Below are positions 1-8,814 of a stretch of 64,000 nucleotides of DNA, piece by piece. This DNA is from Sphingobium sp. B2D3C (GTDB lineage Bacteria; Pseudomonadota; Alphaproteobacteria; Sphingomonadales; Sphingomonadaceae): positions 1,736,001 through 1,800,000 of the forward strand of contig NZ_JAOQOK010000001.1 in NCBI RefSeq assembly GCF_025961835.1, read 5' to 3'. A program made the position numbers and the translations under genes. A model generated the notes under the pieces. The model was not told the DNA's origin. It did no database searches and saw only the letters and a list, made by a program, of their open reading frames with translations. How positions within the stretch are numbered: the stretch's first letter is position 1; the number at the start of each line of letters is the position of its first letter.

Positions 1-285
1 GTGCCGGTGCACAAGGTGACCGACCTCACCGAAATCGGCCCCTTCGTGGAGCGCGAACTGGCGCTAGTGAAGGTCGCCGGCACGGGCGAGGCGCGCATCG
101 AGGCGCTGCGGCTGGCGGACGTGTTCCGCGCCAAGGTGGTCGATACCACGCTGGAGAGCTTCGTCTTCGAGATCACCGGGCCGAGCAACAAGGTCGATAC
201 GTTCGTCGGCCTGATGCGCGAGCTGGGGCTCGTTGAAGTGGGCCGCACCGGCGTTGTCGGGATGCTGCGGGGCGCCGCCGCCTGA
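1..285 (+). CDS. ilvN: Acetolactate synthase small (regulatory) subunit, C-terminal part
   Basis: This is the 3' end of the acetolactate synthase regulatory subunit, which sets feedback control by branched-chain amino acids on the first common step of valine, leucine and isoleucine synthesis. The reading frame is open from base 1. The family is usually about 160-170 residues and only 94 are present, so the ACT-domain N-terminus lies outside the window; a GTG at base 1 should not be taken as the start. The visible segments ESFVFEITGPSNKVDTF and the closing GRTGVVGMLRG are typical of the IlvN C-terminal domain. ilvC follows 156 bases downstream on the same strand, the usual ilv arrangement. Identification is confident; the start cannot be seen. 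Confidence 0.92.
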   Translation: MPVHKVTDLTEIGPFVERELALVKVAGTGEARIEALRLADVFRAKVVDTTLESFVFEITGPSNKVDTFVGLMRELGLVEVGRTGVVGMLRGAAA

Positions 286-291
286 ATTTAG

Positions 292-1461
<1,170 letters not shown>

Positions 1462-1487
1462 GCCTTTTCCGGTATAGTCCAGATATG

Positions 1488-1519
1488 GGGCGGCGGACCG
1501 TTGGTTCGCCGCCCTTTCT
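1488..1519 (+). terminator. Rho-independent terminator after ilvC
   Basis: A 12-bp stem (1488-1499 with 1503-1514, one G-T pair) with a 3-base loop is followed by TTTCT. It closes the ilv transcript and lies directly before the convergent glycosylase gene. Confidence 0.85.
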
Positions 1520-1520
1520 G

Positions 1521-2060
1521 TTACGCGCTGCCGTTCACCAGATCGCCCAGCGCCTGCCATGGGGCGATGTCCCAGTAACGCCGCGCCGAACCGGATGGCG
1601 AAGGCAGCACGAACAGCCGCGTCGTCCCAATGCGCTCACTCTGTTCGCCCAGCGCGATCCGGCCCGTCGGGCGATCGAGCAGACGGCTGGCGCCGGTCTT
1701 GCTGGTGAAGGCGAGGACTGCGGGCTGATAGCGCAGCATTTTTTGGCGCAGCACCGCCCCATCCAGCGCGTCGGCCGGAAGCTCGGCATCATTGCCAAAA
1801 TGGCCCTTGGCGAGATCGGTAAGGCCGATGCCCAGATCCAGCAATCGCGGATAATCGCCCGGCGAGAACCGCTCCGGCGTCAGCCCGACCTCGTGCAGCG
1901 TGCGCCAGAACAAATTGGTCGGATTGGCATAATAAGCGCGCGCCTGTGCAGACTGGCGTCCGAGCGCCGTTCCGCAGAAGACCAGCCGCAAGCCCGGTGC
2001 CAACAGGTCCGGCACGGTGAAGTCTTCCGGTAACGGACCTGATCTCGGCAGTAGCGTCAT
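1521..2060 (-). CDS. Mismatch-specific (Mug-like) DNA glycosylase
   Basis: A 179-residue member of the uracil-DNA glycosylase superfamily, closest in pattern to G:U/T mismatch-specific Mug. These enzymes remove deaminated bases from DNA. Visible landmarks are VFCGTALGRQSAQ near the N-terminus (motif 1 region), YYANPTNLFWRTLHEVGLTP, and LPSPSGSARRYWD near the C-terminus (motif 2 region). The motif 1 Asn of E. coli Mug (GINPG) is replaced here by a GTALG-type loop, and the motif 2 Asn (LPNPSG) is Ser, so activity and specificity may differ. The start at 2060 is preferred: the longer frame to 2117 would run through the terC terminator hairpin. Confidence 0.78.
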   Translation of the reverse strand: MTLLPRSGPLPEDFTVPDLLAPGLRLVFCGTALGRQSAQARAYYANPTNLFWRTLHEVGLTPERFSPGDYPRLLDLGIGLTDLAKGHFGNDAELPADALDGAVLRQKMLRYQPAVLAFTSKTGASRLLDRPTGRIALGEQSERIGTTRLFVLPSPSGSARRYWDIAPWQALGDLVNGSA

Positions 2061-2097
2061 GGCTCTCATGTAGGCGTGCGCTGAGGGGGTATAAGAC

Positions 2098-2136
2098 CAA
2101 AAACGCCTCCCCGTCATGCGGAGAGGCGTTTTTTTT
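2098..2136 (-). terminator. Bidirectional terminator downstream of terC
   Basis: The 9-bp stem 2101-2109 / 2123-2131 is flanked by an A-tract on the left and a T-tract on the right, so it can act on both strands. It lies just after the stop of the minus-strand TerC gene and before the start of the glycosylase gene, separating the two transcripts. Confidence 0.85.
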
Positions 2137-2144
2137 GGTTCGCA

Positions 2145-3146
2145 TCACGCGTTCGTAATGCTCGGATTGGGCACCACCGCCGGCTCGCCGCGCGTCTTCC
2201 ACAAGGAGTAGAACACGCCGCCCGCCAGAATGACGAAGGTGACGCTGAGCGACACCACCGGCGGGATCTTGGCGATGCCGAGCGCATCGGCCAAGACGAT
2301 CTTGGAGCCGATGAACACCAGCAACAGGCTGAGCGCATATTTGAGGTAATGGAAGCGATGCACCATCGCCGCCAGGGCGAAATACAGCGCGCGCAGGCCC
2401 AGAATGGCGAAGATGTTCGAGGTGTAGACGATAAACGGATCGGTGGTGATGGCGAAGATCGCCGGGACCGAGTCTACCGCGAACACCACGTCGACGAACT
2501 CGACCATCAGCAGCGCCAGGAACAGCGGCGTCATGTAACGGACCGTCCGCCCTGTCGCACCATCAGGCAGCTTCACCCAGAAATGATGGCCATGCAGCTC
2601 CTCCGTCACCCGGAAGCGGCGCTTGATCCACCGGAGCACGGGCGATTTGCCGACCTCATACTCGGCTTCTGCATTGCGCCACATCTTGATGCCGGTGAAG
2701 ATGAGGAAGGCGGCGAAGACATACAGCACCCAATCCCAGCGCTGAACGGCCGCGGCACCGAAGCCGATCATGAGCGCGCGCAGCACGATGACGCCGAGAA
2801 TGCCCCAGAACAGCACGCGGTGCTGGTACAGGCGCGGAATGCCGAAATAGGTGAAGATCATCGCGATGACGAAGACATTGTCCATCGCCAGGCTCTTCTC
2901 GACCACGAAGCCCGTGACGTAATTCAGGCCCGCCGTCGGCCCAAGCTGCCACCAGATCCAGCCGCCGAAGGCCAGACCAAGCGTGATGTAGAAGGCGGAC
3001 ATGGCGAGGCTCTCGCGCACGCCGATTTCCTTCTCCTCCTTGTGCAGCACGCCCAGATCGAAGACCAGCAGGGCCAGCACAAGGCCCATGAACATGAGCC
3101 ACATCCACGCCGGCTTGCCGAGCCAGAGAATATCCAGAACTTCCAT
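2145..3146 (-). CDS. TerC/Alx-family integral membrane protein
   Basis: A 333-residue polytopic inner-membrane protein of the TerC family. Members are linked to tellurite resistance, and recent work on TerC/Alx proteins implicates manganese export. Diagnostic acidic membrane motifs are visible: EKSLAMDNVFVIAMIF in the first half and LLMVEFVDVVFAVDSVPAIFAIT in the second, with FVVYTSNIFAILGLRALYF-type sequence after it. The length matches the Alx subgroup. The ATG lies 3 bases after the stop of a small upstream ORF on the same strand, suggesting translational coupling. No recognisable yybP-ykoY Mn riboswitch was found upstream, although this RNA often precedes alx-type genes elsewhere. Confidence 0.9.
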   Translation of the reverse strand: MEVLDILWLGKPAWMWLMFMGLVLALLVFDLGVLHKEEKEIGVRESLAMSAFYITLGLAFGGWIWWQLGPTAGLNYVTGFVVEKSLAMDNVFVIAMIFTYFGIPRLYQHRVLFWGILGVIVLRALMIGFGAAAVQRWDWVLYVFAAFLIFTGIKMWRNAEAEYEVGKSPVLRWIKRRFRVTEELHGHHFWVKLPDGATGRTVRYMTPLFLALLMVEFVDVVFAVDSVPAIFAITTDPFIVYTSNIFAILGLRALYFALAAMVHRFHYLKYALSLLLVFIGSKIVLADALGIAKIPPVVSLSVTFVILAGGVFYSLWKTRGEPAVVPNPSITNA

Positions 3147-3149
3147 GCG

Positions 3150-3329
3150 TTAGGCCCCCAGTGCCCGGGGACCGGCCAGCGACCGGCGCAAGCGGCTCAT
3201 CAGCACGTCGCGGCGCAGACGCAAGCGCGCGACGAGGCGCCCATCGGGCCGCGCCTTGCAGCGTTCACTGGACAGCGCATCATCGACGCGCTGCAGCAGG
3301 ACCATCAAATTGAACGTGAAGATATTCAT
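3150..3329 (-). CDS. Small basic protein coupled to terC (possible YdcH/DUF465-like)
   Basis: A 59-residue ORF starting MNIFTFNLMVLL, ending 3 bases before the terC start. Its ATG has a strong GGAGG Shine-Dalgarno sequence 9 bases upstream, better than the one for terC, which supports real translation. The middle is charged and helical (ARLRLRRDVLMSRLRRSL), resembling the paired-helix pattern of the short YdcH/DUF465 proteins, which are common in alphaproteobacteria and mostly of unknown role. The family match is by eye and tentative. The tight spacing suggests it is co-translated with terC, either as a protein in its own right or as a leader. Confidence 0.5.
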   Translation of the reverse strand: MNIFTFNLMVLLQRVDDALSSERCKARPDGRLVARLRLRRDVLMSRLRRSLAGPRALGA

Positions 3330-3611
3330 GAACGTCATCCTCCAAAGTGCTTTGCACGTGATCGGATGACTGGATGCCTGAGCCTGAAAAGCCGAACCTG
3401 CACCGGTATCACCCGATGCGGTCCGACATCGCGACGCGCTCATTTTTTTGAGCGCTGCGCCAGAGGGGCCCGGTCCGCAGCCCGCATTTTGGAGATATCC
3501 CGGCAGGTTTCAAGAGGGCGATGCGAAAAAACTTGCGTCGAGCGGCGACCGAGGCGCTATGCCAGATCACATCGCGCCTGCCGGGCCGCGAAGCCCGAGG
3601 TCTCGATCCCC
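3330..3611. other. Divergent intergenic region between terC operon and TauE/SafE gene
   Basis: About 280 bases with no convincing gene. It must hold promoters for both directions. One clear structure is a perfect 7-bp hairpin, GCGCTCA (3436-3442) and TGAGCGC (3449-3455), whose loop is all T on the plus strand. No known riboswitch signature was recognised. Confidence 0.5.
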
Positions 3612-4361
3612 ATGCCACTCGATCCCCTCTACATTCTGTGCGCGGTGGTCGCCGTGGTGATTTCCGGCCTTGCCAAGGGTGGCTTTTCCGGTGCGGGCTC
3701 GCTGGCCATGCCCATTCTTGCGCTCGCCATCGATCCGGTGCGCGCCGCGGCTATCCTGCTGCCGATCCTGATCGTGCAGGACGTGGTGGGCGTCTGGGCG
3801 TTCCGCCGCACCTGGGATGGGCATGTGCTCGCGGTGATGATCCCCGGCATGACCATTGGCGTGGCGCTGGGCTATTTCTTCTCCGCGCAGGTCTCGGCGG
3901 ATGTGGTGCTGGGCGTACTCGGCGCGATCTCGATCCTGTTCGGGCTGCAGCGCCTGTGGGTCGAGCGAGGCCATGCGATCACCCTGCCCTCCAATTCCCC
4001 GGCATGGCTGGGCGTGCTGTTCGGCGTCGCATCGGGCTTCACCAGCCACGTCGCCCATGCCGGTTCGCCGCCCTTCCAGATGTGGGTGCTACCGCGCAAG
4101 CTGCCGCGCGATACGCTCGTCGGCACAACCGCCATCGCCTTTGCGGTGATGAACTGGATCAAGGTGCCGGCCTATGCCGCGCTCGGCCAGTTCACCCACG
4201 CCAATCTGCTCGCAACCGCTGCGCTGATCCCCCTCGCCCTCATCTCCACGATGCTGGGCGTGAAGCTGGTCCGCAAGGTCGATCCGGAGCGCTTCTATGT
4301 GCTGATCTATGTCCTGATGATCCTGCTGGGCGTGAAACTGCTCGCCGATGCGCTGATGTAA
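3612..4361 (+). CDS. TauE/SafE-family sulfite exporter-like permease
   Basis: A 249-residue membrane protein of the TauE/SafE (DUF81) family, whose members move sulfite, sulfoacetate or other small anions across the inner membrane. The repeat signature is visible: GLAKGGFSGAGSLAMPILAL near the N-terminus and the matching GFTSHVAHAGSPPFQMW in the second half. Several hydrophobic helices follow, ending ISTMLGVKLVRKVDPERFY. The start MPLDPLYIL at 3612 is chosen because upstream codons in the same open frame are antisense to terC; a GAGG lies 11 bases before it. Substrate cannot be told from sequence, and no sulfur genes adjoin it. Confidence 0.88.
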   Translation: MPLDPLYILCAVVAVVISGLAKGGFSGAGSLAMPILALAIDPVRAAAILLPILIVQDVVGVWAFRRTWDGHVLAVMIPGMTIGVALGYFFSAQVSADVVLGVLGAISILFGLQRLWVERGHAITLPSNSPAWLGVLFGVASGFTSHVAHAGSPPFQMWVLPRKLPRDTLVGTTAIAFAVMNWIKVPAYAALGQFTHANLLATAALIPLALISTMLGVKLVRKVDPERFYVLIYVLMILLGVKLLADALM

Positions 4362-4476
4362 ATCCGGCGCGCTCCGCGCCGCACCCTTGCATTCCCCTGA
4401 TGACAGCGGCGAGCGGCACGCTATGCTAAGGCGTATCGTTCTCAATCCCCCTCGCAGACGATCAGGAGACACAGAT

Positions 4477-5094
4477 ATGCGCCTCATTCACGCTGCCCTT
4501 CCCGCTCTTCTTCTTGCCGGCATCACCGGCGGGCTGGTCGCACAGCCCGGCAAGCCGGACCCCGCCGCGATTTCCGGCGGCACCTATACCGCCGATCCCG
4601 GCCACACGCTGGTGAAGTGGGAGGTCGATCATCTGGGCTTCACGCCCTATTTCGGCATTTTCGGGGACATCACCGGCACGCTCCAGCTCGACCCCAAAAA
4701 CCCTTCGGCGGCCAAGGTGGATGTGACCATTCCCGTCTCCAAGGTCACCACTGCCAGCGCGGGCCTGACGGCTCACTTGCTGCGCGCCGGCAAGGACGGC
4801 AAGGCTGCCGACTTCTTCGGCCCGACGCCCGCCGACGCCCGCTTCGTCTCGACCAGCGTCGTCGTGGACGGTCAGGCTGCCAAGATCACCGGCAACTTCA
4901 CGCTGAACGGCGTGACCAAGCCGGTCACGCTCGACGCGCGCTTCTATGGTGCCGGCATGGGCATGGGCAACAAGGAGAATGTCGGCTTCACCGCCACCGG
5001 CTCGATCAAGCGGAGCGACTTTGGCATTGCTTACGGCCTGCCGATGGTGGGTGACGAGGTTAAGCTCGAGATCGTCGCCGGCTTCACCAAGTAA
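4477..5094 (+). CDS. YceI-family periplasmic lipid-binding protein
   Basis: A 205-residue exported protein with an N-terminal signal peptide (RLIHAALPALLLAGITGGLVAQ) and the YceI lipocalin-like domain. YceI proteins bind isoprenoid-type lipids and are thought to act in the periplasm. Typical features are YTADPGHTLVKWEVDHLGF at the domain start, FTLNGVTKPVTLDARF in the middle, and SIKRSDFGIAYGLPMVGDEVKLEI at the end. An AGGAG Shine-Dalgarno stands 8 bases before the ATG at 4477; the longer frame upstream lacks one. It is a single-gene unit facing a convergent gene. Confidence 0.92.
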   Translation: MRLIHAALPALLLAGITGGLVAQPGKPDPAAISGGTYTADPGHTLVKWEVDHLGFTPYFGIFGDITGTLQLDPKNPSAAKVDVTIPVSKVTTASAGLTAHLLRAGKDGKAADFFGPTPADARFVSTSVVVDGQAAKITGNFTLNGVTKPVTLDARFYGAGMGMGNKENVGFTATGSIKRSDFGIAYGLPMVGDEVKLEIVAGFTK

Positions 5095-5103
5095 GCGCTG
5101 AGA

Positions 5104-6876
5104 CTATCCGGCCGGTGACGCGATCACCGGCCGGTCACAGCCGATGCGCTGGAGATAGGCGCGGCGCGCCACGATCCCGTCATAACCCTTGAAGATCGGC
5201 GAGAGCGGATAGACGCCGAGCGGCTGGAACTGCCGAAAATCCATCACCGCCACATCATAGCGTGCGCACAGGGCCGCCAGATCGGCGCCCTTCAGCATTT
5301 GCAGCGCCATCACTGCCGGCTTGCCGGGCGCGCCATCTGCACCGAAGCGCACAAGGTCGGTCATGAAATAGCCACCGCGAATATCGACCAGCACCACATC
5401 GGCATCGGACGCGCGAATGGCCGCCATGGTCTTGGCATAGCCCCGCACATAGCGCTCCGTATCGCGCGCCTGCCATAGCGTGCCCAGCAGCGCGAACAGA
5501 GCACCGGCCACCAGCAGCACCCGGCCATGGCGCGCATCGCGCGGCACGACAGCGCGCCAGCCCAGCCCGGCGAGGAGGCAGAGCGCACCGATCTGCCCGT
5601 GCATGTATCGGAAGCCCCAGCCATAGCCCTGATAGAGCGCCAGCCCCAGCCCGGCGACCACGCCCAGCAGCAGCGGTACAGTCACCGGCACGTCACGCCA
5701 CACACTCCGCCAGCGCACGCCGAACACTGCCAAGCCGGCGAGCGGCAGGAGCAGCAGATTGTTCCAGGCCATCAGCCGCGAAATGTTCAGCAGCGGCTGG
5801 AGATTATCGAGCCGACCGAAGAGGCTGATCAGCTTGTCGACGATGCTGTTGGTGCGGTGGACATCGCTTGGCGGTGCCGGGCCGACCAGCTCGGCCAGCG
5901 CCATCGGCCAGAGCCGGGCCCAGATCACCATCAGAGCGAGCGCGACACAGATATGGAACAGCGCCGGACGCCAGCGGCGATTGGCCGCCATCCACAGGAT
6001 GAACGGCGCGATAAACAGCAGCGGGAAGTGCCACTGATGCAGCCCCGCGGCCAGAACTGCGACCAATGCCGCCAGTCCATGCCCCAGCGCCCCGCCACGC
6101 AACACCAGCGCCAGCCAGATCATGTTGAACGCGAAATGGCTCGTCATCGCATAAGGCGTCATGGCGGTGACGAGCAATTGCGCGGAGGTGAGCGCCATAA
6201 CCATCGTCACCAGCGCAGCATCGCGCCGATCCGGGTTGAGGTGCCGCGTGATATGCCAGAGCGCGACGAGGCCCGCGCCGAGGGTCAGCGGGGCGGCGAG
6301 ATCAGCCAGCCCGACCCGCTGAAACAGGCTGCGGATTGCGGCATGGACCGGCAGATAGATCGAGGTCCAATGCGTATCCGAACCGTAGGGACTGTAGAAT
6401 TCCGGCTGCATCGCATGGCGGACGGCGTTCCAGGCTTCGGGAATCGGCCAGCCGATCATGCCATGGGCGAGCGCGCCCGCCGTCAGCTCGACCATCACCT
6501 CATCGCGCGAAACGCTGTAGCCATGGAAGACCCAGGTTCGCCCTAGCCAGGCGAGCAGGACAATGATGAGGATGCCGACGGGAACCAGCGCCCTCCCGGC
6601 GAAGGTGCCGCCACTTGCGTGCTGGTCAGCCAGCCGACCGCCCCGCGCCCGGAGGCCGACGATAAAACCCGCGACCAAAAGGCCAAACGCCTGCGCGTCC
6701 AGCATCCACATATCCTGCCGGGCGAACAGATATTCGGAAATGGTCCGGCCATACTGGCCGCGCAAATGCCACATCCAGGTGCCCCAGCTGAGCGCGAGGG
6801 ACAGCAGTCCGCCCGCCACCAGCGCCGTTGCGAGAGCCAGCGGGCGCCCGTGCGCCGGATCAGACGATCGGGACAT
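5104..6876 (-). CDS. Large polytopic membrane protein, GT-C glycosyltransferase-like
   Basis: A 590-residue protein with many hydrophobic helices. The long loop after the first helices carries YSVSRDEVMVELTAGALAHG, an acidic loop of the kind found in GT-C enzymes (ArnT/PMT-like) that use polyprenyl-phosphate sugars. A soluble tail ends DFRQFQPLGVYPLSPIF. It is the last gene of the surface-glycan locus. Its ATG at 6876 overlaps the stop of the upstream FkbM gene by 17 bases, so the two are translationally linked. An alternative role as a Wzy-type polymerase cannot be excluded. The family assignment is by topology and context rather than a strong motif. Confidence 0.6.
   Translation of the reverse strand: MSRSSDPAHGRPLALATALVAGGLLSLALSWGTWMWHLRGQYGRTISEYLFARQDMWMLDAQAFGLLVAGFIVGLRARGGRLADQHASGGTFAGRALVPVGILIIVLLAWLGRTWVFHGYSVSRDEVMVELTAGALAHGMIGWPIPEAWNAVRHAMQPEFYSPYGSDTHWTSIYLPVHAAIRSLFQRVGLADLAAPLTLGAGLVALWHITRHLNPDRRDAALVTMVMALTSAQLLVTAMTPYAMTSHFAFNMIWLALVLRGGALGHGLAALVAVLAAGLHQWHFPLLFIAPFILWMAANRRWRPALFHICVALALMVIWARLWPMALAELVGPAPPSDVHRTNSIVDKLISLFGRLDNLQPLLNISRLMAWNNLLLLPLAGLAVFGVRWRSVWRDVPVTVPLLLGVVAGLGLALYQGYGWGFRYMHGQIGALCLLAGLGWRAVVPRDARHGRVLLVAGALFALLGTLWQARDTERYVRGYAKTMAAIRASDADVVLVDIRGGYFMTDLVRFGADGAPGKPAVMALQMLKGADLAALCARYDVAVMDFRQFQPLGVYPLSPIFKGYDGIVARRAYLQRIGCDRPVIASPAG
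5108..5134. terminator. Perfect inverted repeat at a convergent gene junction
   Basis: An 11-bp perfect stem (5108-5118 / 5124-5134, CCGGCCGGTGA) with a 5-base loop. It sits 14 bases after the yceI stop and inside the last codons of the convergent glycan-locus gene. No T-run follows, so it may be an imperfect terminator or a blocking structure. Confidence 0.5.
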
Positions 6877-7633
6877 TGCCCTCACGCGCCAGATCTGCGC
6901 GAATGAACAGGCCGTCCATTTCCACCAGCAGCGGGAAATGGCCCTTGTTGTTGGCGAACACCGCATTGGGCACGAAGCCACCGCGCTCCAGAAGCGCGAT
7001 CATCGTGCGATAGTCGGTCGCGCCATCGTAGAGCGGGCGCACCGACAATTCGGTCTGCGCGGCGGTGATGCGCGCGGCGACCGCGCTGGCCCCGGACCAG
7101 ACCTGCGCGTCATGCCCCTGCGTATCCATCTTGAGCAGAATCGCCTTAGCATCGCGCGCCGGCTCCAGATCGGGCAGCAGCGTATCGAGCCGGGCGCAGG
7201 GCACATGCACGGTGCGCGTGACCTTATTGCGCTCGGCGAAAATCTGCTCAAGGCCATCCTGAGGGGCATTGAGCGAGCTGAACTGGTCGGCCGCCATCAG
7301 GTGGAAGGTCGCCTCGCCATCCCGATCCGACAGGGCGATATTGTGGACGTGCCACCGTGCATCCTTGCCGGCGATCTCCACCAGCTTCGCGCAAACCTCG
7401 GGGTGCGGCTCGAACGAGAGGATCGTGCCGCGAAAGCCGACATCCTTGCGCAACATGGTGGCATATTGCCCGGCATTGGCGCCGACATCGATCACGCAAT
7501 CGATGCCGAAATGCGCAATGAGCCGGCGCAGCGAGACGATCTCGCCATATTGATGCTGGCGGCCGACAAGGCCCAGCCGCACGGCCAGCCAGCGGTCGCG
7601 CAGTTCGCGGCGGTAGCGGCGCAGGTCGATCAT
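6860..7633 (-). CDS. FkbM-family SAM-dependent methyltransferase
   Basis: A 257-residue methyltransferase of the FkbM family, which commonly O-methylates sugars in polysaccharides or natural products. The SAM-binding motif CVIDVGANAGQYATMLRK lies near residues 46-63, followed by ILSFEPHPEVCAKL (acidic end of strand 2), LDTLL and the family motif LLKMDTQGHDAQVWSGA. It overlaps the upstream GT4 gene by 4 bases (ATGA) and the downstream membrane gene by 17, so it belongs to one operon. It probably methylates a residue of the glycan built by this locus; that role is inferred from context. Confidence 0.85.
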   Translation of the reverse strand: MIDLRRYRRELRDRWLAVRLGLVGRQHQYGEIVSLRRLIAHFGIDCVIDVGANAGQYATMLRKDVGFRGTILSFEPHPEVCAKLVEIAGKDARWHVHNIALSDRDGEATFHLMAADQFSSLNAPQDGLEQIFAERNKVTRTVHVPCARLDTLLPDLEPARDAKAILLKMDTQGHDAQVWSGASAVAARITAAQTELSVRPLYDGATDYRTMIALLERGGFVPNAVFANNKGHFPLLVEMDGLFIRADLAREGNVPIV

Positions 7634-8814
7634 GCCGCGCTCTCCGCGGTCGAGCGGCCGGTTCTGGCCGCGAAGCGCTCACGCGCGATCTGGTAGGCCT
7701 CTTGCGTCTGCGCGGCGGCGACATCCCATCCGGTCATCACCTGACCATGAGCGCGCGCGGCCTCGCCCGCTTCCTGCCGACGGCGCGCATCGACGATGAG
7801 CTGGCGCAGGGCCACGGCCAGCGCCGGGGCATTGCCCGCCGGAAAGCGCGTCGCCACGGCATCGGGAAGATCGCCGAACATGCCGGCATCGCTGGTCACC
7901 ATGGCGGCGCCATAGCGCAGCGCGGAGAGGAAGGCACCGCTCGAATCGATCTCGCGATAGGGAAAAGCCAGAATGTCCGCCGCACGCAGATGCGCATCGA
8001 GCCGATGCTCGGTGAGGAAGCCGAGATCGGTCACCAGCCGCTCGCTAAAGCCGCCGCCATGAATGGCCTGCAGAAACGCCTCGACCGGCATGAACGGCTT
8101 GCCGGCAATCGCCAGCTCGAAGACGAGCCCGTCCCGCCAGAGATCGAGACAGGCCTGCACCAGCAAATCCAGCCCCTTATAGGGTCGAATCGTGCCGAAG
8201 AAGAGGATCCGCGGCACGGTTCCGCGCGGGACGGCAGCAAGGTCTTCCGCCGTCGCCTCCCGCAAGGTCATCGGCGGATGCGGCACCAGCGCGATGTCGG
8301 CAGGGTCGATCCCCTGCTTGAGCAGCGTCTCGCGCGTCTGATCGCCATGGACGATCAGCAGATCGAACTGCCGCAGCAACGCCTCATAGCCGCGCCCCTG
8401 CACGCCCGAGCGATCCTCGCCATGAAACGGGCGCGCATTGTGGACGGTGTGGACCAGCGCTGTCCGCCCCGCCAGCCGATCGAGCAGGATCTTGTCCACC
8501 ATGGCGAGCGGCAGCCACTGGAAATGGGCCACATCGCCTGCCAGGGAGCCGAGGCGGCGGAGCCGGGCATCCAGCGCATAATCGGCGGCCTTGGCGATCT
8601 GCCCGGCCCGGCCATCGCCCAGCACCGGCCGCAGCCGCTCGCCGATGCGGAAGAAGCGGGGCTCATAGCGGTAGCGCTTGGGCACGATGGCATCGGTTTC
8701 GCGCATTGGCCGACCGATCAGCGTTACGTCATTGCCGCGCGCGGCCAACGCCTCGCACAGCCCATCATCATAGCGCGGCGTGAACAGCGAGGGATCGATC
8801 ATCGAAATCTTCAC
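7630..8814 (-). CDS. Glycosyltransferase family 4 (GT-B fold)
   Basis: A 394-residue GT4-type transferase. The N-terminal domain begins MKISMIDPSLFTPRYDDGLC and carries QWLPLAMVD and HTVHNARPFHG segments. The C-terminal donor-binding domain shows RILFFGTIRPYKGLDLLVQA, then LAFPYREIDSSGAFLSALRYGAAMVTSD, which corresponds to the conserved E-x7-E nucleotide-sugar region. It overlaps its neighbours by 4 bases on each side. It is expected to act on the cytoplasmic face of the membrane, adding a sugar to the lipid-linked glycan; donor and acceptor cannot be read from sequence. Confidence 0.88.
   Translation of the reverse strand: MKISMIDPSLFTPRYDDGLCEALAARGNDVTLIGRPMRETDAIVPKRYRYEPRFFRIGERLRPVLGDGRAGQIAKAADYALDARLRRLGSLAGDVAHFQWLPLAMVDKILLDRLAGRTALVHTVHNARPFHGEDRSGVQGRGYEALLRQFDLLIVHGDQTRETLLKQGIDPADIALVPHPPMTLREATAEDLAAVPRGTVPRILFFGTIRPYKGLDLLVQACLDLWRDGLVFELAIAGKPFMPVEAFLQAIHGGGFSERLVTDLGFLTEHRLDAHLRAADILAFPYREIDSSGAFLSALRYGAAMVTSDAGMFGDLPDAVATRFPAGNAPALAVALRQLIVDARRRQEAGEAARAHGQVMTGWDVAAAQTQEAYQIARERFAARTGRSTAESAA

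Noticed and set aside
2349..3611. Open frame on the plus strand running through terC into the TauE/SafE gene
   Set aside because: It is antisense to terC, full of charged low-complexity sequence typical of high-GC shadows; only the part from 3612 codes the permease.
3330..3611. yybP-ykoY (Mn) riboswitch before terC
   Set aside because: The conserved loops of this RNA were searched for by eye on the minus strand and not found.
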